From positions 1-64,000 of the forward strand of contig NZ_BJEC01000006.1 in assembly GCF_005405465.1 (NCBI RefSeq): a stretch of DNA of 64,000 nt, written 5' to 3'. The DNA comes from Weissella thailandensis. GTDB taxonomy: Bacteria > Bacillota > Bacilli > Lactobacillales > Lactobacillaceae. Shown in pieces: positions 7,214 to 15,903 of this stretch. Position 1 is the first letter of the stretch; every line of letters begins with the position of its first letter. The notes beneath the pieces are model-generated. The model made no database searches, had not been told where the DNA came from, and saw only the letters and a list, made by a program, of their open reading frames with translations. The position numbers and the translations under genes are program-made.

Positions 7214-8602
7214 ATGATGGAGGAAACTTTACAAGAATTAACAGAAGACATGCGTGATGAATTATCAGAACAAGCCCGTTATTTAGTTCATTATATTGAA
7301 AATAATGACAAAGATGCTTTTTTAGATAGTTTCGATGAATTGCATACATTTGACCAGGCAATCTTTTACGTTTCATTGACAACACAGTTAAGACGGCAAA
7401 TTATTGATTGGTTGAAGCCAGTTGAGTTAGCGGATATTTTTGATGAGATAGATCCTGAAGATGTTGATTTTAATGACCTGTTATCTGAAATGTCACCACA
7501 TTATGCGGCAGAAATGTTAGCTGAAATGTATACCGATAATGCTGTTGATTTGATGTCCGACTTGGATACAAAGCAACTAGCGATGTACCTATCGTTAATG
7601 CCTAAAGACAGCGCTGAAGAAATTAAGCGCCTTTTGAAGTATGAAGATGATACAGCCGGCTCTTTGATGAGTACGGAATTTATCGCTATTAATCAACGGC
7701 TAACCATTAGTCAAGCCATGGTAGAGGTAAAGAAAGCTGCTCAAGAGGCAGAGCAAATCAACTACATCTATATCCTTGATGATGATGGTGTATTGGTTGG
7801 TGTTATCTCTCTAAAGTCGTTAATTGTGTGGCCAGATGCAGCGATGATTTCTGAAGTGATGGATACAAATCTAATTACCGTAGGCCCTGCTGATGATCAG
7901 GAAGAGGTCGCCAAAATTATGGCTGATTATAATTTCGTTGCTATTCCAGTAGTCGTTAAGGAAAAAATGATTGGAATGATTACTGTTGATGATATTGTTG
8001 ACGTTATTGATGAAGAGGCAGCCGAAGATTATTCACGACTTGCTGGTGTTGACGTTGTTAATATAGAAGATAATCCGATTAAATCCGCAGTGAAACGGTT
8101 GCCTTGGTTGATTGGCCTGATTTTTTTGGGGATGGGAACAGCTTCTGTCATCGATGGTTATAATTATTTGGTTGCAGAGACCTCAGTATTAGCTGTTTTT
8201 ATTTCATTGATAACAGGTACTGCCGGAAATGCGGGTACCCAATCATTAGCCGTTGCAGTGCGGCGAATTGCTTTGCAAGAAAAACAGTCGACATTGAAAT
8301 CGCTACTATTTGAGATTTTGATTGGTGCTTTGATTGGTGTGCTTGCCGGAGTGACCATTTTCTTGGTTATCTTGGTTTGGAAAAACAACTTGTTGTTGGG
8401 CATTGCTGTTGGTTTGGCAATGGGAGTTGCTATTTTAGTCGCTAATGTAGCTGGTGCTTTTATTCCGTTGATTATGGATAAGATTGGTGTCGATCCTGCG
8501 GTTGCATCAGGACCATTTATTTCAACATTGTCCGATTTAACATCCGTTGTTGTTTATTTCAATGTTGCTAAAATTTTTATTGATCACTTTATGATGCACT
8601 AA
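7214..8602 (+). CDS. mgtE: Magnesium transporter MgtE
   Basis: Mg2+ channel/transporter of the MgtE family. Residues ~1-125 form the cytoplasmic helical N domain, and ~130-260 a tandem CBS domain (SLMSTEFIAI; EVMDTNLITV) that gates by Mg2+ sensing in characterised members. The C-terminal ~175 residues form five membrane helices, including the conserved GTAGNAGTQSLAVAVR pore segment. 462 aa is full length. The start ATG is 10 nt after the rluD stop with only a weak GTGGTG upstream. It is the last gene before the promoter/terminator region at 8621-8713. Confidence 0.94.
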   Translation: MMEETLQELTEDMRDELSEQARYLVHYIENNDKDAFLDSFDELHTFDQAIFYVSLTTQLRRQIIDWLKPVELADIFDEIDPEDVDFNDLLSEMSPHYAAEMLAEMYTDNAVDLMSDLDTKQLAMYLSLMPKDSAEEIKRLLKYEDDTAGSLMSTEFIAINQRLTISQAMVEVKKAAQEAEQINYIYILDDDGVLVGVISLKSLIVWPDAAMISEVMDTNLITVGPADDQEEVAKIMADYNFVAIPVVVKEKMIGMITVDDIVDVIDEEAAEDYSRLAGVDVVNIEDNPIKSAVKRLPWLIGLIFLGMGTASVIDGYNYLVAETSVLAVFISLITGTAGNAGTQSLAVAVRRIALQEKQSTLKSLLFEILIGALIGVLAGVTIFLVILVWKNNLLLGIAVGLAMGVAILVANVAGAFIPLIMDKIGVDPAVASGPFISTLSDLTSVVVYFNVAKIFIDHFMMH

Positions 8603-8620
8603 AGTAGGATGTGCAGTTAC

Positions 8621-8649
8621 TTGCCTATAGCACAGATTCATGTTACTAT
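8621..8649 (+). promoter_or_regulatory. Promoter before the rimP-nusA-infB operon
   Basis: TTGCCT (8621-8626), 17-bp spacer, TACTAT (8644-8649). Unusually, it lies upstream of the terminator hairpin at 8679-8713, so transcripts starting near 8656 must read through that hairpin to reach rimP. Confidence 0.4.
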
Positions 8650-8678
8650 TAGGTTTGTTAATGAATATGCTCTTAATT

Positions 8679-8713
8679 GAGTGGCCGGATTTTTCTCGGC
8701 CGCTCATTTTTTT
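8679..8713 (+). terminator. Terminator/attenuator between mgtE and rimP
   Basis: Perfect 9-bp stem GAGTGGCCG (8679-8687) / CGGCCGCTC (8697-8705), 9-nt loop, then ATTTTTTTT. It ends mgtE transcription, and its position after a promoter-like sequence allows a role as a leader attenuator for rimP. Confidence 0.85.
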
Positions 8714-8763
8714 AAGGAGTTTATTAAATCGAGCGAATATTGTTGTGTGAAGGGAGGGTTAAA

Positions 8764-9450
8764 ATGGCAAAAGTTACAGAGAATGTACAAGAAATTTTAA
8801 AACCCGTATTGGCTACAAAGGGTTTTGATCTTTGGGATGTTTTGTATGAAAAGCAGGACAGCGATTTTGTTCTTCGTGTACTTGTAGACCGTGTTGACGG
8901 AGAAATTAATATGGATGATTTAGTAATGTTAACCGAGTTGATTGGTAACGAACTAGATAAGATTACTCCAGATCCATTCCCACAGGCTTATCTTCTTGAT
9001 GTTTCATCTCCAGGTGCTGACAGAAAATTACAGCAACCAGCAAACTTTAAATGGGCAGTTGGTAGATTTATTGAGGTGGATTTGAATAATCCGATTGCAG
9101 GATTTGAGAAGTTCACTGGTCAGTTAATTTCATTTGCGGATGATATATTGACAATGGACGTACTGTTAAAAACAAAACATCAATTAATTGAAGTTGATTT
9201 AGACAACATTCAACAAGCTCATTTATCTATTAGTCAAGATCGTATTTTGACTAGCGAAGAAGATTATGAATGGGCTCACCATAAGCTGGTTCATATTTCG
9301 ACCTATCAGAAGATTGATGGTCGTAAAGAGTTTTTTGGGGAATTGAGTGATTTTACACCAGAAAGTTTAATCATCACTGATGAGTCTGATAATGAATTGA
9401 CTATTCCACGTCGCGCAGTTGCACAAGCACGACAATCGAATGATTTTTAA
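8764..9450 (+). CDS. rimP: Ribosome maturation factor RimP
   Basis: 30S subunit assembly factor with the two-domain RimP fold: an N-terminal alpha/beta domain (KGFDLWDVLYEK; VLVDRVDG; LDVSSPGADR at ~78-87) and a C-terminal SH3-like barrel. At ~228 aa it is longer than the common ~155 aa. The extra C-terminal ~70 residues (EEDYEWAHHKLVHISTY and onwards) repeat SH3-like spacing. The frame is open from a TTG at 8740, but ATG 8764 has GAAGGGAGGG 5 nt upstream. First gene of the operon, 18 nt before nusA. Confidence 0.9.
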   Translation: MAKVTENVQEILKPVLATKGFDLWDVLYEKQDSDFVLRVLVDRVDGEINMDDLVMLTELIGNELDKITPDPFPQAYLLDVSSPGADRKLQQPANFKWAVGRFIEVDLNNPIAGFEKFTGQLISFADDILTMDVLLKTKHQLIEVDLDNIQQAHLSISQDRILTSEEDYEWAHHKLVHISTYQKIDGRKEFFGELSDFTPESLIITDESDNELTIPRRAVAQARQSNDF

Positions 9451-9468
9451 AAATACGGAGAAACAAAA

Positions 9469-10602
9469 ATGAGTAAGGAATTAGTATCAGCTCTTGATGC
9501 ACTTGAAGAAGAAAAAGGTATCAAAGCCGAAGTTTTAATTGAAGCACTTGAAGAAGCCTTGAAGAAGGCATATGAAAAGAATTACGACGAGTCTGAAAAC
9601 GTCGAAGTACAATTTGATAAGAAAAAAGGTAGCATTAAGGTGTTTGCTGTTAAGAAAGTTGTAGCTGAAATTGAAGAACCATATGAACAAATTAGTTTAG
9701 AAGAAGCGTTAGAATTAAATAAAGCCTATGAAGTTGGTGATGAAATTCGCTTTGAAGTTACACCAAAAGATTTTGGCCGACTAGCTGCACAGACTGCAAA
9801 ACAAATTATTATGCAAAAAGTACGCGAAGCTGAGCGTGGTGTTGTATATGATAATTTTGTTGGATATGAAGATGAAATCATCACTGGAGAAGTAGAGCGA
9901 GAAGACTCACGTTACTTGTACATCATTTTGCCTGGTAATCAAATGGCAGCAATGAAACCAAATGATCAGATGCCTAGTGAAAACTACCAAATGGGTGATA
10001 AAATTAAGGTATTGGTTTCACAAGTACAAAATGAGCAAAAGGGTCCACAAGTCTTTGTTTCTCGTACTCATCCAGATCTTGTTAAGCGACTATTTGAAGC
10101 AGAAGTTCCTGAAGTTTTTGATGGCACTGTAGAGATTAAGTCAATTGCTCGTGAGGCGGGTGACCGATCAAAAATTGCTGTTTATTCTCATAATGAGAAC
10201 CTAGATGCAGTTGGAACGATGGTTGGACAACGTGGTGCTCGTGTGCAGTCTGTTGTCACTGAATTATCTGGTGAAAACATGGATATTGTTGAATGGACTG
10301 AAGATGCAGCTGAGTTTATTAAGAATTCATTGAACCCAGCAGAAGTCGTTGAGGTTATTTTTGATCCAAATAACGACCGCGCAGCAACGGTTTTGGTTCC
10401 AGATTATCAATTATCATTAGCTATTGGTAAGCGTGGACAAAATGCACGCTTAGCAGCCCGATTAACTGGATTCAAAATTGATATTAAACCAGAGTCAGCA
10501 CGTGAAGAAGCAATTGCTGAAATGGAAAATCAATCAGCAGAGACTGTTACTGATGAAAATGATGATGAAGAAATTGAATTAGACGATAATTCAGAAGAAT
10601 AG
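9469..10602 (+). CDS. nusA: Transcription termination/antitermination factor NusA
   Basis: RNA polymerase-associated factor affecting pausing, termination and antitermination. Order: N-terminal RNAP-binding domain (1-~125), S1 domain (~132-200, GYEDEIITGEVER), two KH domains (~225-345, with VGQRGARVQSV and IGKRGQNARLAARLTG), then an acidic tail of Asp/Glu. 377 aa matches the Firmicutes form without the AR repeats of E. coli NusA. CGGAGAAAC precedes the ATG. Immediately followed by ylxR. Confidence 0.96.
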   Translation: MSKELVSALDALEEEKGIKAEVLIEALEEALKKAYEKNYDESENVEVQFDKKKGSIKVFAVKKVVAEIEEPYEQISLEEALELNKAYEVGDEIRFEVTPKDFGRLAAQTAKQIIMQKVREAERGVVYDNFVGYEDEIITGEVEREDSRYLYIILPGNQMAAMKPNDQMPSENYQMGDKIKVLVSQVQNEQKGPQVFVSRTHPDLVKRLFEAEVPEVFDGTVEIKSIAREAGDRSKIAVYSHNENLDAVGTMVGQRGARVQSVVTELSGENMDIVEWTEDAAEFIKNSLNPAEVVEVIFDPNNDRAATVLVPDYQLSLAIGKRGQNARLAARLTGFKIDIKPESAREEAIAEMENQSAETVTDENDDEEIELDDNSEE

Positions 10603-10614
10603 GAGGTAACGCAT

Positions 10615-10914
10615 ATGAAGCCACGTAAAGTACCAATGCGTAAAGATATTGTTACTGGTGAAATGGTACCTAAAAAGGAACTTGTGCGTATTGTACGGAC
10701 ACCTGAAGGCGATGTCATCTTAGATCCATCCAATCGAGCAAATGGACGTGGTGCGTACATCTCTCTATCTGTCGAAGTGGCAGAGACCGCTAAGAAAAAA
10801 CGTATTTTTGATAAAGTATTTGAAACCAAGCTTGAAGAACAGTTTTATGATGATTTGATTGCATATGTTGATCATCAAGCAGCACGTAAGGAGCTTTTTG
10901 GCGATGCAAAGTAA
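10615..10914 (+). CDS. ylxR: YlxR-family nucleic-acid binding protein (RnpM type)
   Basis: Small basic DUF448 protein; the B. subtilis homologue has been described as an RNase P modulator. The family core is visible: PMRKDIVTGEMVPKKELVRI (7-26), GDVILDPSNRANGRGAYIS (~31-49). 99 aa. AGGAGG lies 9 nt before the ATG. It overlaps the next gene by 11 nt, indicating coupled translation inside the nusA-ylxR-ylxQ-infB operon. Confidence 0.9.
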   Translation: MKPRKVPMRKDIVTGEMVPKKELVRIVRTPEGDVILDPSNRANGRGAYISLSVEVAETAKKKRIFDKVFETKLEEQFYDDLIAYVDHQAARKELFGDAK

Positions 10915-11209
10915 GCAAAAATTATTAAACTTATTAGGTCTTGCTAGGCGTGCAGGCAAATTAGTTACTGGTGAAGCATTAGTTTTGAATGCAATTCGTT
11001 CTGGCAAAGTAAGTTTAGTTTTTTTTGCATCAGATGGTGGTCAAACAAGTAAAAAGAAATTTACGGATAAAACAACGAGTTACAACGTTGCATTCTCAAC
11101 AACACTAACTCGTCAAGAATTGGCAGATGCAACTGGATTAGCACGAACAGTGATTGGCATAGCTGATCAAGGATTTGCTAAAAAAATGCGAGAATACTTA
11201 GATAATTAG
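10904..11209 (+). CDS. ylxQ: L7Ae-family RNA-binding protein YlxQ
   Basis: Ribosomal protein L7Ae/L30e-like kink-turn RNA binder. The N-terminal [17 protein letters not shown] is the family hallmark. The frame opens at 10859, but the ATG at 10904 gives the standard beginning [12 protein letters not shown] and a 101-aa protein. AAGGAG (10888-10893) within ylxR supplies the ribosome binding site. The start overlaps the ylxR stop. infB follows 11 nt downstream. Confidence 0.88.
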   Translation: MQSKQKLLNLLGLARRAGKLVTGEALVLNAIRSGKVSLVFFASDGGQTSKKKFTDKTTSYNVAFSTTLTRQELADATGLARTVIGIADQGFAKKMREYLDN

Positions 11210-11220
11210 GAGGAAGTTAT

Positions 11221-13452
11221 ATGACCAAGCGAATTTATGAGTTGGCAAAGGACTTAAATGTTTCATCAAAGGATTTAGTGTCAATTGCAAATAAAGCAAA
11301 CATGTCGGTTAAAAACCACATGTCTACACTAGATGATAAAGCAGTTAAGACATTGACTAATGCTGTTAAAAAGAACAATGGGTCAGCAAAGGCCAAGACA
11401 ACTGAACACAAAGCACCGAAAAAGGGTGCAAACCATAATAACAACGAAAAGCAAGTAGATAATAAATCTTCTCGTCCGCAACATAATAAGCAAAAGCCAC
11501 AACAAAATAATGCTAATGACGGCAATGGCGGACGTAATAATAATCGTAATTCACAAAACAAAAACCGTCGTTTCAACAATAATAACGGGAACAACCGCAA
11601 CAATCGTAATAATCGACGCGGCAAGAAAAATCAAGGACGTAATCGTAATAACAACGAGCATCGCCCAGCACCAACAGTACGTAAGGATCAACCATTACCA
11701 GAGAAGCTAGTTTATTCAGTTGGAATGAACGTGCAAGATATTGCTAAATTAATTCATCGTGATGCGACTGAAATTATTAAGAAGTTATTTATGTTAGGTG
11801 TCATGGTTAATCAAAACCAGTCATTGGATGCTGACACGATTGAACTATTAGCTGCTGATTACGGTATTGATGTTGAACAAAAGGTTGAAGTAGATATTGC
11901 TGACTTGGATAAATTCTTCGAAGTTGAAGAAGAAGACAGTGAAGATATGGAAGCTCGTGCACCAGTTGTGACAATCATGGGTCACGTTGATCATGGTAAG
12001 ACAACTTTGCTAGATTACCTACGTAATTCACACGTTACAGAAGGTGAAGCTGGTGGTATTACGCAACATATTGGTGCTTACCAAGCCAAGTTAAATGATC
12101 GTGTTGTGACATTCTTGGATACACCAGGTCACGCAGCCTTTACTGCAATGCGTGCACGTGGAGCGGATATTACCGATATTACTGTTTTGGTAGTCGCTGC
12201 TGATGATGGTGTGATGCCACAAACGGTTGAAGCCATTAACCACGCTAAGGCCGCCGGAACACCAATTATTGTTGCTGTTAATAAGATTGATAAGCCTGGT
12301 GCACAACCAGAAAATGTTATCAACCAGTTAATGCAATATGAGTTGGTTCCTGAAGAGTATGGTGGAGATACCATCTTTGTTAATATTTCAGCTAAGTTTG
12401 GACAAAATATTGATGAATTACTAGAGATGATTCTTTTGACAGCCGATGTTTTGGAATTGAAGGCAAATCCTAACAAGCGTGCAGCTGGTTCTGTTGTTGA
12501 AGCTCGTCTTGATAAAGGACGTGGAACGGTTGCAACCGTATTGGTACAACAAGGAACAATGCATGTCGGTGACCCAATTGTTGTTGGTAACACTTACGGA
12601 CGCGTTCGAACAATGACTAATGATCGTGGACGTCGTGTTAAGTCAGCTTTGCCATCTACTCCTGTGGAAATTACAGGATTAAATGAAGTGCCATCAGCCG
12701 GAGACCACTTTGTGGTCTTTGAAGATGAAAAAACCGCGCGTGCAGCTGGTGAGGAACGTGCTAAGCGTGCTGTGATTGCAGAACGTAATCGTAATAATAT
12801 TGTTTCTGTGTCTGATTTGTTTAATAAGATGGCTGAGAAGCAAATGAAGTCTGTTCCAGTCATTATTAAGGCTGATGTTCAAGGTTCAGTGGAAGCGTTA
12901 GCTGGTTCATTCCGTAAAATTGATGTGGAAGGTGTTAAGGTTGACATTATTCACACTGCCGTTGGAGCTATTAATGAATCAGATGTTACACTTGCCGAAG
13001 CATCTGGTGCGATTATTGTCGGGTTTAACGTACGTCCAACACCACAAGCAAAGCAACAAGCTGATACAGACAAGGTTGAGATTCGTTTGCACAGTGTCAT
13101 TTACAATGCCATTGACGAAATTGAAGCTGCAATGAAGGGACAACTAGATCCTGAATTTGAAGAAAAAGTTGTCGGTACTGCCGAAGTCCGTGATTTGTTC
13201 AAGGTATCAAAGGTCGGTACAATTGTTGGTGGTATGGTAATGTCTGGAAAGATTACTCGCAATGCATCAGTTCGTTTGATTCGTGACGGAATTGTTATTT
13301 TTGATGGTAAGATTGGTTCATTACGTCGTTACAAGGACGATGTTAAGGAAGTCAAGAATGGCTATGACTTTGGTCTAACGATTGAAAAGTACAATGATGA
13401 AAAAGTTGGTGATACGATTGAAGCGTACGAAATGGTTGAAATTCCACGCTAA
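11221..13452 (+). CDS. infB: Translation initiation factor IF-2
   Basis: GTPase that brings initiator tRNA to the 30S subunit. Order: short IF2-N domain ([20 protein letters not shown], 3-22); a disordered segment (~55-150) made almost entirely of Asn, Arg, Lys and Gln; second IF2-N region (~165-215); the GTPase with G1 GHVDHGKT (254-261), DTPGH and NKID; then domains II-IV. 743 aa is in the normal range. AGGAGGAAG precedes the ATG. The Asn/Arg-rich linker is unusual in composition but sits where IF2 linkers vary. Confidence 0.97.
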   Translation: MTKRIYELAKDLNVSSKDLVSIANKANMSVKNHMSTLDDKAVKTLTNAVKKNNGSAKAKTTEHKAPKKGANHNNNEKQVDNKSSRPQHNKQKPQQNNANDGNGGRNNNRNSQNKNRRFNNNNGNNRNNRNNRRGKKNQGRNRNNNEHRPAPTVRKDQPLPEKLVYSVGMNVQDIAKLIHRDATEIIKKLFMLGVMVNQNQSLDADTIELLAADYGIDVEQKVEVDIADLDKFFEVEEEDSEDMEARAPVVTIMGHVDHGKTTLLDYLRNSHVTEGEAGGITQHIGAYQAKLNDRVVTFLDTPGHAAFTAMRARGADITDITVLVVAADDGVMPQTVEAINHAKAAGTPIIVAVNKIDKPGAQPENVINQLMQYELVPEEYGGDTIFVNISAKFGQNIDELLEMILLTADVLELKANPNKRAAGSVVEARLDKGRGTVATVLVQQGTMHVGDPIVVGNTYGRVRTMTNDRGRRVKSALPSTPVEITGLNEVPSAGDHFVVFEDEKTARAAGEERAKRAVIAERNRNNIVSVSDLFNKMAEKQMKSVPVIIKADVQGSVEALAGSFRKIDVEGVKVDIIHTAVGAINESDVTLAEASGAIIVGFNVRPTPQAKQQADTDKVEIRLHSVIYNAIDEIEAAMKGQLDPEFEEKVVGTAEVRDLFKVSKVGTIVGGMVMSGKITRNASVRLIRDGIVIFDGKIGSLRRYKDDVKEVKNGYDFGLTIEKYNDEKVGDTIEAYEMVEIPR

Positions 13453-13489
13453 TTGATTTCACAATGCATATTGATGGGAGGAAATTAAT

Positions 13490-13843
13490 ATGGCACAACA
13501 AAATTTTCGAGTTGGTCGTTTAGAACAAGAAATTCAGCGCGAAGTTAATGATTTATTATTAAAGCGAATTCGTGATCCACGTATTGAGGGAGTTACTGTT
13601 ACTGGTGTAGAGGTGACGGGTGACTTACAACAAGCAAAAGTCTTTTATAGTGTGTTATCAGAACTAGCTTCAGTTAACAAAAAAGCTGCGGAAGGTCTTG
13701 ATGCGGCAACCGGCTTAATTCGTAAAGAATTAGGGTCTCGTTTACGTATTTATAAAACACCAGAGCTAAAGTTTGTTAAAGATGAATCTATTCAATATGG
13801 TAATAAAATTGATGATTTGATTCGTCAATTACACCAAGACTAA
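13490..13843 (+). CDS. rbfA: Ribosome-binding factor A
   Basis: Late 30S maturation factor with a KH-like fold. The N-terminal RVGRLEQEIQREVNDLL and the central DPRIEGVTVTGVEVTGDLQQ match the family; KTPELKFVKDESIQYG is the conserved C-terminal stretch. 117 aa is typical. GGGAGGAA lies 7 nt before the ATG. Last gene of the rimP-infB operon; a hairpin with T-run follows (13880-13927). Confidence 0.94.
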   Translation: MAQQNFRVGRLEQEIQREVNDLLLKRIRDPRIEGVTVTGVEVTGDLQQAKVFYSVLSELASVNKKAAEGLDAATGLIRKELGSRLRIYKTPELKFVKDESIQYGNKIDDLIRQLHQD

Positions 13844-13879
13844 TCATACTTATAACCAATACGTATGAGAATAATTAAT

Positions 13880-13927
13880 GAAAGGGCGTTTTTTACCAGT
13901 AAATTTTTGGTACGAAACCCCTTTTTA
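13880..13927 (+). terminator. Terminator after rbfA
   Basis: Arms GAAAGGGCGTTTTTTACCA and TGGTACGAAACCCCTTTT pair over most of their length with an internal mismatch, ending in CTTTTTATAT. It separates rbfA from truB. Confidence 0.6.
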
Positions 13928-13964
13928 TATACATATAATTAATCCACAATAGAGGGGCGGAAAT

Positions 13965-14876
13965 ATGGACGGAATTTTACCAATTTATAAAGAAGCAGGG
14001 ATGACTTCACATGATGTTGTTTCTAAACTACGGCGTATTTTAAATATGAAAAAAATTGGCCACGCCGGAACCCTCGATCCAAGTGTTGATGGTGTTTTGC
14101 CAATCGCACTGGGTAAGGCTACAAAAACAATAGAATTTTTACAAGAAACGGGGAAAACGTACACCGGTGAAATTACATTTGGTATTGCAACAACTACTGA
14201 GGATATGGATGGTGAAGTTATCGAGACACAGCAACTCACAACGCCATTTCCTTCTGATAAAATACTTGCGGGAATGCACGAGTTAACTGGGCACATCACG
14301 CAAGTACCACCAATGTATTCTGCTGTGAAAGTGAATGGACGCCGTTTATATGATTATGCGCGGGCGGGTGAAACAGTTGAACGTCCAAAGCGTGAAGCAA
14401 CAATTTATGAATTTGAAATGACTTCAGACCCAGTTTTTGATGAAAAGAAAGGAACCCAGACGTTTTCATTTTTAGCCAAGGTATCTAAAGGGACTTATAT
14501 CAGAACGCTAGCTGTTGACCTAGGGAAGCAATTACAAGTGCCTTCAGTGATGAGCCAATTAACAAGGGTCAGTGCCGGAGGATATGATATTAAACAAGCC
14601 CGTCATTTAGAAGATATTGCACAACGTATGGTAGAAGAAGGTACTTTAGGTGACTGGTTAATGCCCCTGTCAACAGCCGTTGAACAATATCCACACGTGG
14701 CCTTAACTGATGCACAATGGGATCGAATAAAGCACGGTATTGGACAACCGGCTAGTTTATTCGAACCAATTACAGAAAAGATTGTTTTGACATATCAAGG
14801 TGATGTAAAATCTGTTTTTGCTTGGCGACCTGATAAAAACCAATATCGGGCTTATCGAACTTTTTCAATAGAATAA
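13965..14876 (+). CDS. truB: tRNA pseudouridine(55) synthase
   Basis: Makes the near-universal pseudouridine 55 in the tRNA T arm. Catalytic motif HAGTLDPSVDGVLPIALG carries D38 as nucleophile; KTYTGEITFG (~64) and YIRTLAVDLG (~183) are also family blocks. 303 aa. AGAGGGGCGG sits 5 nt before the ATG. It precedes ribF, the standard truB-ribF pair. Confidence 0.96.
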   Translation: MDGILPIYKEAGMTSHDVVSKLRRILNMKKIGHAGTLDPSVDGVLPIALGKATKTIEFLQETGKTYTGEITFGIATTTEDMDGEVIETQQLTTPFPSDKILAGMHELTGHITQVPPMYSAVKVNGRRLYDYARAGETVERPKREATIYEFEMTSDPVFDEKKGTQTFSFLAKVSKGTYIRTLAVDLGKQLQVPSVMSQLTRVSAGGYDIKQARHLEDIAQRMVEEGTLGDWLMPLSTAVEQYPHVALTDAQWDRIKHGIGQPASLFEPITEKIVLTYQGDVKSVFAWRPDKNQYRAYRTFSIE

Positions 14877-14943
14877 TCTATACTTATCATAATATGCGTG
14901 TGTAATGTATACACTAAAAAACAAAGAGAAGAAGGATTTAATG

Positions 14944-15879
14944 ATGGAAGTTATTTATTTGCATCATCCATATGAGGCAAGTCAAATAAAAAAAGAACCA
15001 GTTGTTTTAGCAATGGGCTTTTTTGACGGTGTGCACGCTGGTCATCGTACGGTTATCAAACGTGCAGCCGATGAAGCTAAAAAAAGGGGAACTAAGTTAG
15101 CAGTTTTAACTTATGATCATCATCCATCGATTGCATTTAAAACATATAATAAGCCTCTGACTTATTTAACTAGATTACCTAAAAAATTGGAATTATTAGC
15201 AGAACTTGGTGTGGAGTTAACTTATGTCGTTAACTTTACATCCGAATTTGCGCAATTAAAGCCACAAGATTTTGTCGACCAATATATGGTAGGATTGCAC
15301 GCTCAGGCGGTTGTTGCCGGATTTGATCATACCTATGGGCCTGAAAATTCGGACATGAAACATTTACCACAGTATGCTCAAAACCGTTTTGATGTTATTG
15401 AGGTGCAACAGGTTAATGTAGACGGTAAAGAAAGTGCCTCAACGCTTGCACGAAAGCTGGTTGATGACGGTCGTTTAGACACGCTAAAACATATATTATT
15501 GCGCCCATACGAAACGACGGGGGTAATTGTGCATGGAGAAGCACGTGGACGTGAACTCGGATTTCCAACAGCCAATGTTGAAACAACACCAGGCGAGAGA
15601 TTGCCGGCGGTTGGCGTATATGTAGTAGAAATGAAGATTGGTCAAACATGGTATCCTGGGATGGCCTCGATTGGGTATAATGTGACTTTTGGTGAAAATA
15701 GACCGAAGACCGTTGAAATTAATTTATTTAATTTTAGTCGTGCCATTTATGGTGAAAATGTTCAAGTTCGTTGGCATCATTATTTGCGCGGTGAAGTAAA
15801 ATTTGATAATGTGCAAGATCTTATTGACCAATTGGCTGAAGATGAAAAACAATCACAAGTACTCTTATCAAAGCTATAG
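14944..15879 (+). CDS. ribF: Bifunctional riboflavin kinase / FAD synthetase
   Basis: Converts riboflavin to FMN and then FAD. The N-terminal nucleotidyltransferase has MGFFDGVHAGHR (~22-33) and GFDHTYGP. The C-terminal flavokinase domain has RGRELGFPTANV (~200) and a GVYVVEMKIG strand. About 311 aa from the chosen start. The frame is open from 14905, but GAAGGA at 14931-14936 points to the tandem ATG codons at 14941/14944; 14944 has the better 7-nt spacing. No FMN riboswitch is visible upstream. Confidence 0.93.
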   Translation: MEVIYLHHPYEASQIKKEPVVLAMGFFDGVHAGHRTVIKRAADEAKKRGTKLAVLTYDHHPSIAFKTYNKPLTYLTRLPKKLELLAELGVELTYVVNFTSEFAQLKPQDFVDQYMVGLHAQAVVAGFDHTYGPENSDMKHLPQYAQNRFDVIEVQQVNVDGKESASTLARKLVDDGRLDTLKHILLRPYETTGVIVHGEARGRELGFPTANVETTPGERLPAVGVYVVEMKIGQTWYPGMASIGYNVTFGENRPKTVEINLFNFSRAIYGENVQVRWHHYLRGEVKFDNVQDLIDQLAEDEKQSQVLLSKL

Positions 15880-15903
15880 TCTGAAAGGGGATTGATAACT
15901 AAT

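Noticed and set aside
11235-11624. Long minus-strand ORF rich in Leu/Arg opposite infB
   Set aside because: It is the complement of the Asn/Arg-rich linker repeats; composition alone keeps the frame open.
14877-14943. Possible FMN riboswitch before ribF
   Set aside because: The gap after truB is too short and has none of the conserved RFN-element segments.
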